From Anisakis pegreffii (lineage: Eukaryota; Nematoda; Chromadorea; Rhabditida; Anisakidae): DNA of 64,000 nt. The position numbers were made by a program, and so were the translations under genes. A model generated the notes under the pieces. It saw only the letters and a program-made list of their open reading frames with translations. It was not told the DNA's origin and did no database searches. The DNA lies in the NCBI GenBank assembly GCA_035041965.1, contig JAPYMA010002643.1, forward strand, positions 1 to 64,000. The letters run 5' to 3'. Shown in pieces: positions 48,101 through 60,100 of this stretch. Within the stretch, counting starts at the first letter, position 1. Each line of letters starts with the position of its first letter.

Positions 48101-51100
48101 GCTGAAGTTACGACAGAAAAACCTTCTGAAGCGTCGGCTGAGACCAAAGCACCGGAACTAGAAGAGGCGAAAGTGGAACCACCTGAGCTCGTGACCGAAG
48201 CACCATCGCACATACCAGAAGCTGAGAGTAAACTTCCTGAAGTTGCAAAAGTGGGCGCTGAGGAGTCTAAACTCCCTCTCGCATCGCATACCTCAGTGAA
48301 AGCTCCTTCAGCTGCATCCTATGGAAAAAGTGGGTGCTGCTCCTCGAATTTCATGTATTTTCTTGATTTTCTTTACTATTCTCCAAGCTTTACAAGTTAT
48401 CCTATCGTAGTAATGTAGAGCAATCGTATGATTTTACCGTTTTCAATTACCTGAAGCACTCGGCAGAATTCACCTGACCCAGTTTGCTAGTTTCCAATGA
48501 GTTGACTGAGGTTTTAAAGGAAGCTAAATGAAGCGTCTTGGGAGGACGATGCTAAAATTGCCTTCTAATTTCAGCCTGTATCGCGACTTTCGAGATTGAT
48601 CGACACGCTGATGTAGTGAACTTCGAGAGTACACATGTTGCAGATGTTGATAGGTAAGATTTGCCCACTTGTCCGGTTGTTCCGAAGGATTTTCATGTTT
48701 TCAGGTTTTCAGCAGACCTTTCCGGAACCATTTTCAGATCACAAACCAAAATTTCTGATCTAGAATGTAGGAATATTCAAAAATAACCTAGCAAATGTAA
48801 GGGGGGGGGGCTAAATTTGGCCTGAAACTTCTCACATATCATAAACTTCATGTAATCGTCTTGCAGTCCTGAGCATTGTGCGTTGATCTGCTACACAGAC
48901 GCTTGTACGGCGGCCGTCTACGATCCACCCGCCAAGGCCGGAGAGCCTGGTCGATGTAGAATGCGTTTCACTGGCGTAGAGCAATGCAATGGCTCACTGG
49001 GAGGCCAGTATGACCCGAAAAGTCACGAGAGTCTCTTCATACAATGCTTCAGATGCTGTAGGTTCTTCAAACCTGATCATGTTTCAAAAATCTTCACTTG
49101 TTCACTTCAAAACGATGGAATATCTCTGATTTCAATTAAGAAGCAGCGAAAATTTTCCTCAAATAAATTTAAATTTCAATTTTCCAAAAGCTTTCCCCCC
49201 TTATGTCGACCCTTATGCCATTTTTAAAAAATTTCAGATCCTGAGAAGAAGCTACCACATCTTCAACCGAAACCGTCAGCCGGGCTAGAACCAGCGGCGA
49301 AAGCACCAGCAGCCACTGAAGGTGAATCATCAGCGGCTACCGGAAAACCAGAGGAAGCAAAAGAACCGGAAGAAAAACCAGCGGTTGTCGAGGAAAAGAA
49401 ACCGGAAGGCGAACAAGAAGTTGCTACCGAAAAACCGGAGGCGCCTAAAGAGGAAGGAGAGAACGTCGGGCAAACTGCAGAATCACTGGATCAGAAACCA
49501 GCCACCGAGATGAAATCAGAGCCAGAACATGAGGAGACGACACCGGAAGAGCACCCGAATGAGCAAACACTGGAGATGACGACAGCCGGTTGGCGGCTAG
49601 TCACAGGTGCAGCTGAGGAGAAGGAACACGAGGAGGCCGGTAAAGCTGAGGCGGAGAAACCAGAAGAGGCCAAGCCAGAGGAAGGTGCGGCTGGGGAAGG
49701 TAAGGCAGAGGAAGGTAAAGCTGAGGAGGGTAAAGCTGGAGAGGCAAAACTGGAGGAAGGTGGCGCTGGGGAGGCGAAAACAGAGGAATCCAAGTCAGAA
49801 GAAGGTAAAGCTGCGGAAACCAAACTAGAGGAGGCTGGGGCTGGGGAAACCAAGCCAGAGGAAGCTAAACCAGAAGAAGGTAAGCCTGAAGAAGCTAAGT
49901 CAGAGGAAGCCAAATTAGAAGAAGGTAAACATGAGGAAGCTGGAGCTGGGGAAGCCAAATCAGAAGAAGGTAAACATGAGGAAGCTGGAGCTGGGGAAGC
50001 CAAATCAGAAGAAGGTAAACATGAGGAAGCTGGAGCTGGGGAGGCCAAATTAGAAGAAGGTAAACATGAGGAAGCTGGAGCTGGGGAAGCCAAAGCAGAA
50101 GAAGGTAAACATGAGGAAGCTGGAGCTGGGGAAGCCAAATTAGAAGAAGGTAAACATGAGGAAGCTGGAGCTGGGGAAGCCAAATTAGAAGAAGGTAAAC
50201 ATGAGGAAGCTGGAGCTGGGGAAGCCAAAGCAGAAGAAGGTAAACATGAGGAAGCTGGAGCTGGGGAAGCCAAAGCAGAAGAAGGTAAACATGAGGAAGC
50301 TGGAGCTGGGGAGGCCAAATTAGAAGAAGGTAAACACGAGGAAGCTGGAGCTGGGGAAGCCAAATTAGAAGAAGGTAAACACGAGGAAGCTGGAGCTGGG
50401 GAGGCCAAATCAGAGGAAGGTAAACACGAGGAAGCTGGAGCTGGGGAAGCCAAATTAGAAGAAGGTAAACACGAGGAAGCTGGAGCTGGGGAGGCCAAAT
50501 TAGAAGAAGGTAAACATGAGGAAGCTGGAGCTGGGGAGGCCAAATTAGAAGAAGGTAAACATGAGGAAGCTGGAGCTGGGGAAGCCAAATTAGAAGAAGG
50601 TAAACACGAGGAAGCTGGAGCTGGGGAAGCCAAATCAGAAGAAGGTAAACATGAGGAAGCTGGAGCTGGAGAAGCCAAACTAGAAGAAGGTAAACACGAG
50701 GAAGCTGGAGCTGGGGAGGCCAAATCAGAGGAAGGTAAACATGAGGAAGCTGGAGCTGGAGAAGCCAAGCTAGAAGAAGGTAAACACGAGGAAGCCAAGC
50801 CAGAGGAGGCTAAACCAGAGGAAGCTAAACCAGAGGAGGCTAAACCTGAGGAGGCTAAACCTGAGGAGGCTAAACCTGAGGAGGCTAAACCTGAGGAGGC
50901 TAAACCTGAGGAGGCTAAACCTGAGGAGGCTAAACCAGAAGAGCCCAAACCAGAGGAAGCAGCTCATGCACCAGAGGTTAAACCACCAGAAGCGCATCCA
51001 GAACCGGCTAAACCTGAAGTGATTGCACCAAAGCAGACGGTGGCCAAGCCAGCCGAAGAAATTCCACTTTCAACTGGATCAATACCCAACACGTTGGCAT

Positions 51101-54100
51101 CGATTGATCATCAAATTCAACGGATCAAAGCGCATCTTGCGGCACAATATTCAAGAGGTTCATCGTACTTGCGTTTTACCAGTCCATTTTACCGTACCAC
51201 TTTTACCAGTGTTTTACCGGTCCATTTTACCGTGCCAGTTTAACCAGTTTTACCAGCGTTCCGTGCCAGTTTTACCAATTTTGATTTTTTTTTTTGAAGT
51301 CTCATCAGCTTTACCATGTCGTTGATGATCTGTGATTGATTCAGGATGTATGATCACCTTCCAAGCTGATCCGATTGCGGATCGTCCATCCGACTCACTA
51401 TCCGGTTTCCAGTCGTCCACCAAGACGAAATCAGCTGAAGTTTGCGCGGGTCGTTGCTATCAGGTTCGTGTTCCGGACCCCCTGGCCCCCTGATCACACT
51501 TTGATCATGGGATCAGGGATCAATCACAAGATATCCCTTGTCACTGACGTCTTTTTATTGCTGATAATGGATATTTTTACAAATTTGCAGAATTTCACCA
51601 CTCATTAAATTCAGTCATTAAATTTACGAATATTTCCGGCTCTTTTCCCAATAATTTTGAGTTATCTCAAAACCAGATTCGGTTAGAAAACACCATGATA
51701 TAAGCAATTAATTCAGGATGGTTGTACGGGAGCTTACTTTGATCCCAAAAAAGGAGACTGTATTTTGGGTTATTCGGGCAGACAGGTGTGCAACAACGGG
51801 CGAGAGCACTTCTTCTATAAACCAACCGAAACCGTATGGATTCACTGTACCAGCTGCAGTAAGTTGCTGACGTCCATGTGGTTCTTTCATTCTCCTATTC
51901 ACGGAATTTACCAAATTTTCATAAAATTTACCGAAAATTCACAAAATTATCCATCGATATGCCGATAAAATTGCTTGACACGCGAAATTTCAGAATCACA
52001 CAAGCCAGGCGAGGGTGGAGTCGATATAATGCTTGATCTGGACCGGCTGAAAGGTGAGGAATCCCCCCCCCCCCTCAAAAAAAAAACAAAAAAATTTTTT
52101 TCTTAAAGAAATCGAATCGTTTTGAAGCTTTCCAATTAAATGCGAATGCATTTGTGAGTGCTAAATAATTTTATGTTTGATCAAACTTAAAATTTCCAAC
52201 TTCAAAGTATTACTTTCATTATTTTTCCCGAATTTTTTTCAGCTGAACGAATCAAACAAGCCGAAGCTGAGGCGGCCAAGCAAGCTGGTGGTAGTAGTGC
52301 CGGTGCGGCTGAACACCTGCAAACGGGTGAAAGCACAGTCGAGAAAGTTGTACATCATGCAGTGGAAGCAGGCAAGACTGCTGCGGGACATGCTACTGCT
52401 GCTGCTGGTGGTGGCGCCGCCGAGGGGCATCAACAGGCCGGTGAAGCGAGGGTTGTGACGACTGAGGAACAGCACGACATGCATCCGGCGAAAACCGAGG
52501 CTCAGGCCACCGAACAGGCGGCAGCCAAAGTTGAGGCTCAGGCCACCGAACTGGCAGCCAAAGCTGAGGCTCAGGCCACCGAACAGGCAGCCAAAGCTGA
52601 GGCTCAGGCCACCGAACAGGCAGCTAAAATTGAGGCTCAGGCCACCGAACAGGCAGCCAAAGTTGAGGCTCAGGCCACCGAACAAGCAGCTAAAACTGAG
52701 GCTCAAGCCACCGAGCAGGCAGCCATAACTGAGGCTCAGGCCACCGAAGAGGCAGCTAAAACTGAGGCTCAGGCCACCGAACAGGCAGCTAAAACTGAGG
52801 CTCAGGCCACCGAAGAGGCAGCAGCCAAAGCCGAGGCCACAGGGTCTGGCCAGTCCGCTGCGGGCGCCGAAGAGCACCATCAGGCCAGTGAAACGAGAGT
52901 GTTGACGTCGGAAGGGCATCAGATGGGGGCGGGTAAGCACGAAGCATCATTGGAGACACTATCAGAACAACACCATCAGCAACAGCAGCATGGTGAATCC
53001 GTTTCGCATCTGTTGTCTGGCGAACAGGAGCTTCTACTAAGATCTGGTGAAGAAGGCTCAGGCGAAGAGGGTGGTTCAGGCGAGGAGGGTGGTTCAGGCG
53101 AGGAGTCCGAGGCGTCCGGTGAGGAAAGCTCAGGTGAGCTGGGCTCAGGTGAGGGAGCCTCAGGTGAGGAGGAGGGATCCGGCGAGAGTTCAGGTGAAGA
53201 GCCGCTTGCTGATCGGTCCGGAGAGCTGGAGGAACACGACGAGGAGACCACCACTATCATTGCAGGCAGCAGCAGCGACAGCAGCAGCAGCAGAGAAGAG
53301 TCGTCAACTCAGCTCGTCAACTTAGAGCAGATTTTGACAGCTAGTACTTTGGAGCCGGTAACTAGCGAGTTCGAGACTACTGAAACTGGAGCTGGAGCTG
53401 CAACCGAAGCAACATCAGAAGCAGAAGCTGGAGGACATTTGCTGCAGCGAACACATGAGACGCTAGCAGGAGATCATGCAGCCATGACAATAGGTTCGAA
53501 ATCTGACGAGCAGCAGCAGCAGCACGAGGAATTATCTTCTGTGGCTACGGAAAAGTCACAAACGGCTGAATTTGAGGAATCGACTGCCTCATATCAAGAA
53601 TCGTGGCATCATGAAGGGGCATCAAATTTCACAGTCGACAGCCACACAACTAGCGAAGGCAGCAGCTCAAGCGAGGCGACGGCGACGGCGACGGCTAATG
53701 AGGAATTAATAACACCAGCATCGGGTATTGTAACCCTAACTCCATTGGGTAATGGTAAGCCAGTTTAACTGATTCTTAATTTTTTTAGGTGTTAAATTTA
53801 AAAATTTTAAATTTTTAGGGTTTTCAGGGCTTTTTTCAGGTCAACAATCCTTATTGTTTGTCAGATTTTTCAAGACATGCTCACACACACGCGCCAAGAA
53901 GCTCAGATCATTATCATATCATATCAAACTGATCTACCTGATCAGATAAATCAGATCGATACGATACGATAATGATCTGCTCAAGTTAGATCACGCTTTC
54001 ACATGTTTTTAAGGTTGTTTAGCACTAATACACCCACGCACCCACACGTTTTTTGTGTTTTGTGACCAAGTTTTAAGCTTTGCTCACTTGCTAAGTGGGG

Positions 54101-57100
54101 AATTGAGTGATGGACGCAGACAAGCAGATAAACAGGAAAATGGAAAAAATGGAAATCGTTTCTATGGAAAATGTGGAAAATTGGGCTGGAAAATGGAAAA
54201 TGAAAAATGGAAAATGGAAAACGCCGGTGTCACTGAGTGAGCCAAACTGTGGAATGGCTCTACCTAGCGTTTTCTAGAATCCTCACCACCACAGCCACCA
54301 TCGGAAGGCTTAGTTAAACTCGGACGCCAGCTTGCTTGATGCTTGGGATCTGTTTAGCATTTGGTGTTGGTTTCTGTCAGTTTCAGCACTGGATCTGATT
54401 TCGGATCAGCAATTCCTGATCAGTTGGATCAATACTTTCTGATCAATTTGATCTGCAGTTTCTGATCAGTTTCTGATCAGTTTCTGATCAGTTTCTGATC
54501 AGTTTCTGATCAGGGAAATCAGTAGAGAACTGGGGGAAAACCCAACGAAACACACTCAATAGTGTATCAGATGGAAATCGAACGCCTTACAATATCTGCG
54601 CACCAGCGAATCGTCCGAAGCACCGCAAACGAAAGTTTAAAAAATCAAAAAAAGGCTCCGGTATCCTAAAATACCCCCTCCCATCCCCCCCCTGTCGCAA
54701 AAAATTACGATCCCGCTAACACGGTTTCTAAAAGGATTGCTGCCTTAATTGCTAGGTTTTAAAGTTTGAAAGGTTCTGCCACGGGTTGCATTCAAACTAA
54801 CGCGACTAACAGTCTTAAATAATAGAGACTGGATAACGGCAGTGATAATTGTAATCAAATGATACTGATATGATATGTGATACGATAATGATCAGATCAA
54901 CTGAGATGGATCAAATCGATATGATCGATATGATTTAAATGACTAGATCAAGTCAGATCTTTGGATATATGATAATGACTTGACCAGATCAAGTCAGATC
55001 TTTGGATATATGATAATGACTTGACCAGATCAAATCAGATCAACTGTGATCAGATCAATATGATATGATAATGATATGCAAATGATTAAATGGACTATTC
55101 TAGATGGAGAAACAGAGCAACCTGAACAATAATTTACTACTACTACTACTACTCCTGCTGTGGCAGCTGATAACGCCCTACTAAGAGAGAGATATAAAAT
55201 GATTTTAATGTGGTGTTGTAACCAAACTTCTATTCACTTACTTACTTTGACATTGTCATTTGATGTTTTAATTATAAATATTAAAAATTATAATATTATT
55301 TTTAATTTTTATTGTCTTATTACTTCTACTATTATTATTATTCACCAAATAAGTTACGCTCGATTACTTTTATGACTAAAAGTATTGAATTCTAGAGAAA
55401 AAGTACTGTTAACTTGAAAATTCCCCACTCTTTGGGAGGTTTTTCGTGTCTATTTTCTTACCCTAATTTGTGGGAAATGAGAGATTAGTTAGGCCTTCCT
55501 CTAGATGGAATATAATTTGAATGCTGGCTGCTTTGAGGCTGTAGTTGTCTTGAGTTTTATCCAAAGCTCCATATGATCCTAGTGGCATCTTATTATTGAT
55601 ATTGTTCGATTCGTTGCCTTCTAAACTCTCTTATGATCGCTTCATTTTGCTGGAAATCACTACGATGGTTGGAAAATTTTTGGAAAAATGGAAAAATTCT
55701 TTGGAAAAGACTGGAAATCGAGACTGAAATGTGGAAATTCGGTGGAGTTGTTTCGGCAGCAAAAATTTCGCTTGCTCCAGCAATCCAGCTCATAAACAAG
55801 ATCAAGAGATCACAATGGAGATCATAATGAAGGTGTATCGATTATCGGTTATCGATTGATTGATTGATTTGCTGATTTATCACTGCAATGATTTTCACCA
55901 ATGCTCTTATTCACATTGATTGTTTTCACATGTCACCAGCTGCTGCCGTTTCTCATGTGCAGTCGCAATTTTGTTTTCAGCATTCATCACAGTTTCCCCT
56001 GCTTCTTGTGGGTAAATTTTTGCCCAAATACTAAGAAAAATTCTCCCACACCATTATAGCATTTAGTGGTAGCACTACTAGTTTCCTGTGGAATTTCCCG
56101 TGGGTATTTTTGTCTTTCCCAGTGACGAACTTCACGGTTATATATCTTTCTTTAATGTCATCATCATCACCATCGAATAAGCCTTGCCGTCCTACTCAAT
56201 TACGAGTGTCTTTGCGTGTGCCTTATTTCACTTTTATTTATTTTTTATCTATCATATTTTTGGAAAATTTAGAAAATTTTGAAAAATTTCTCGTTGATTT
56301 CTGAATTATTTTTGGTTTTTCAAAAAATTTTCTGATTTTTTCCAGTCTCCAGTTGTTTCCTCCAGTCTGCTCACAATGTCAACTTACTTATTATACTTAC
56401 TTACTTACTTACTTAATTGAATTGACTTGATTTCGATTGCTGGCAAAAGTCTGAAAAAATTCCATTGATGTGTTTTTGTGTGTGCGCGTGTTGTTTTCAT
56501 AGCTCTTATTGTTCAGTTATTTATTTATTTATTTATTATTTATTAAAGATAAAGACATAATTATACTGATTGCTAAGCATTTGAAGTAATTTGGTGGTGC
56601 TGGAGGAGTTTAATGAATATTTGACGATTACGAATGAGATTTCCCGGATATAACTGGATATTATCTGGATATAACCTCTGGATTATCTGGATATTTGGAT
56701 CTGGAGGATTTGGATTTGGAGTTGGATTAGCCAGGCTTGCTCCGAATCCGTTTGTGACATCGCTGGCCACATTTTGGCCCCGGTTTTTTCGATTTCCGCG
56801 TTTGGCCCGTGCATTTTTCATTGTTTATCGAAAGATTTGTTAGTAAGTAAGTCGACAGGAGGCGAGGAGAGAGGTGAAACTAGGGGTCCAAAGGGAGTCC
56901 AAATGTGGACTGAGGATAAAAACGCCGATCAATCACCTTAACACGATGGATTCCTGAACAGAATTTGACTTGATCCGGCGTGAATTGATCTGGTCACTTG
57001 GATGATCAAAATGGAGTGATCAGAGCTTATGTATGATGATCTTTTAAGCAGTTTTGGTTTAATTCGAATCAAAGAAGTCCAACAATCGCAACAGGATTTG

Positions 57101-60100
57101 AGGCTTCCGAAGGCTAAAGTTTAGCAGCCTTTAGCTGCTACGCTGACAATGAGATATTCTAAAGAATGCGCGATAAATAATGTGATATGGTAGGATCATA
57201 AATGACTAATATGATCAGTTTTAAATCCAAGCCTGGATCAATTATAGATCCGATTTTGAGATCAGGTCTAGATCAGTTCTGATCACTTATATTATGCACT
57301 GTTGAGGTGATCCAGATCTGAAAAGAAGCATTATTATAAAGCTCGAGTGTTTAGGGCTTAAGAACGTTCAGGATATAGCTGGGAAATTGGACCAGTCCAC
57401 CAGTCCACCCTATGAATCTCGTTTCCACACACTAGACATGCTCAGACGACCCTACTGCCCTCAGCTTTGAGCTGCTTAGCTTAAAAATATAAGGATTAGC
57501 TAGATTATTCACTTATCTAACCGCAGAAGGAAGTTTAGTAGACCCATAGGCCAGTGCTAGACCGTGCGATCCTGCAGATTGTTCCCATAAAGCTGGGAAA
57601 AACTATGTTTTTGGGCAGTTTTGGGCACTTCCCATATTTTAGAGATCTCGGGAAGGTAGGTTGATTTCAGGTATTAATCCCACATGATCCTATCGGGTTA
57701 AATGCAGAATGTTCAGAGCAGAACGCTGCAAAAAACAAGGTGTTTCATAGTAAATTTCAGAGCAAATCAATTTTTCCTCTGTTTTGTCAAAAAACTGATC
57801 TTTCGACTCCGATGCCGGCCGTTTCAAGATGATAGTGATGTTCAAGCTGGAGCTGCAGGACGTCAGGCTTGGCCTGCTTCAAGCCCTAAGGCTGGACTTC
57901 GAAACGGGCATCATAAACGATACCCAGCGGGCAAATGCCGATCACCCACTTATTTCCCAAGTCACGGCATCGACACCGTACTAACCAACTGTAAATCTCA
58001 CAAACGCTTTCATTTTTGCCATTTTCAGCCTTCCCACTCTATTTCGCTAAGCTTCAGCTTTTTATTCGTTTCAACAGCATGCCACCTTTCTAGAGCTTTT
58101 GCAGCTGCTTTAATTCCAATCCGATAGCCACTATTACTTGATAATTTACTCAAATACTCTCTATCAAATACCACATTTTTCAAATCCGAGGAATTTTTTG
58201 CGGAATCTGGACAACCAACCCAGTCTAGATCCAACTGATGAGCCACCCGCATTTCAGGCTGTGTTGTATGGTTCCAAGCTGAACCCGTGGCTAAACGCCC
58301 ACCGAAAGGACGCTCAGAATTTGAAGTCACCGCAACTGCAGTGACTGCTTCTCAGTGCGCCGTCTTCTGCTACCAGGTATAAAATCAGGCAACTTGCTTC
58401 GTGTTGTTGAATCTGATAGAAATATATTGACTGTGTCATTAGCTACTGTCTCTAGGGCTGTTATTTGAATCCGCAAGTTAATGGTATGATAGATATATAG
58501 ATACGTAACGTAAAAATAGCAATATATCAATCATTATATTGATCATTAATACTTTACTATAGTAATATCTTCAAACCGCCTGTATCCTCAAATTTGCCCA
58601 ACAACATATCAATTTCTTGATACCATTAGATTCAGCACATTCTAAGCTTCTAGAATATTATATATGTTGTCGAAGGATTTTGTTTAGTTGAGCAGATATA
58701 GATGGATTTCTGAGGATATATCACCTCTATATTGATCATTAATACATTACTATAGTAATATCTTCAAACCGCCTGTATCCTCAATTTTACCCAACAACAT
58801 ATCAATTTCTTTGTACCATCACATTTAGCACATTCTAAGCTTTCAGAATATTATATATATTGTAGAAGGATTTGGTTTAATTGAAGAGATATAGACGGAT
58901 TTCTGAGGATATATCACCTTTATATTGATCATTAATACGTTACTATAGGAAAATACTTTTTTATCTTATAAAGTATTTTATCTTATAAAGTATTTTTATC
59001 TTATAAAGTATTTTATCTTATAAAGTATTTTTATCTTATAAAGTATTTTTATCTTATAAAGTATTTTTTACCTTATAAAGTATTTTTTACCTTATAAAGT
59101 ATTTTTACCTTATAAAGTATTTTTTACCTTATAAAGTATTTTTACCTTATAAAGTATTTTTACCTTATAAAGTATTTTTACCTTATAAAGTATTTTTATC
59201 TTATAAAGTATTTTTATCTTATAAAGTATTTTTATCTTATAAAGTATTTTTTATCTTATAAAGTATTTTTATCTTATAAAGTATTTTTTATCTTATAAAG
59301 TATTTTTATCTTATAAAGTATTTTTATCTTATAAAGTATTTTTACCTTATAAAGTATTTTTATCTTATAAAGTATTTTTATCTTATAAAGTATTTTTACC
59401 TTATAAAGTATTTTTACCTTATAAAGTATTTTTATCTTATAAAGTATTTTTATCTTATAAAGTATTTTTACCTTATAAAGTATTTTTATCTTATAAAGTA
59501 TTTTTATCTTATAAAGTATTTTTATCTTATAAAGTATTTTTATCTTATATATTGTTGAAGAATTTTGTTTAGTTGAGCAGATATAGATGGATTTCTGAAG
59601 ATATATCACCTCTACATTGATCATTAATACATTACTATAGGAATATCTTCAATACATTACTACTATAGTTACTATAATTAATATAGTTACTATATAACTA
59701 CTATAGTTACTATAATACTATAACATTACTATAATTAATACATTACTACTATAGTAATCTGTAAAAAATTCCAGGACGGATGCACGGGTGCCGTGTTCAA
59801 TCCTGACAAGAAGGAGTGCTCACTTGACTACACTGACCATCAGGTGTGCGGTAATACGCAAAAATACGACCGGCTCTATCCGAATGAGACTGTTTGGATT
59901 CACTGCACCACATGCAGTAAGTTTGCACCGTTAAAATATTCCTAAATGGGTGGAAAAATTTTTGGAAATTTTAGGTCATAAAAAATTGAATTTTTTCAAA
60001 ATTTTTCAAGCATTTTAAAAATATTTATTGGAAGTTTTAGGTCTCAAATTTTTTGCTGATCTTATGCAGAAGCAATTTTAGGACAACCTCTACCGGATGA

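Noticed and set aside
49491..50948. 485-codon minus-strand open frame, Ser/Ala/Pro-rich
   Set aside because: It is the antisense of the Glu/Ala/Lys coding array; the sense codons used do not create antisense stops. The sense strand has phase-consistent splice sites and PAN exons on both sides.
52239..52940. 233-codon minus-strand frame with GGLSLSF repeats
   Set aside because: Antisense of the EAQATEQAA array in the PAN gene.
59274..59624. 116-codon minus-strand frame KIKILYKIKILYK
   Set aside because: Artefact of the TTATAAAGTATTTTT satellite in an intron.
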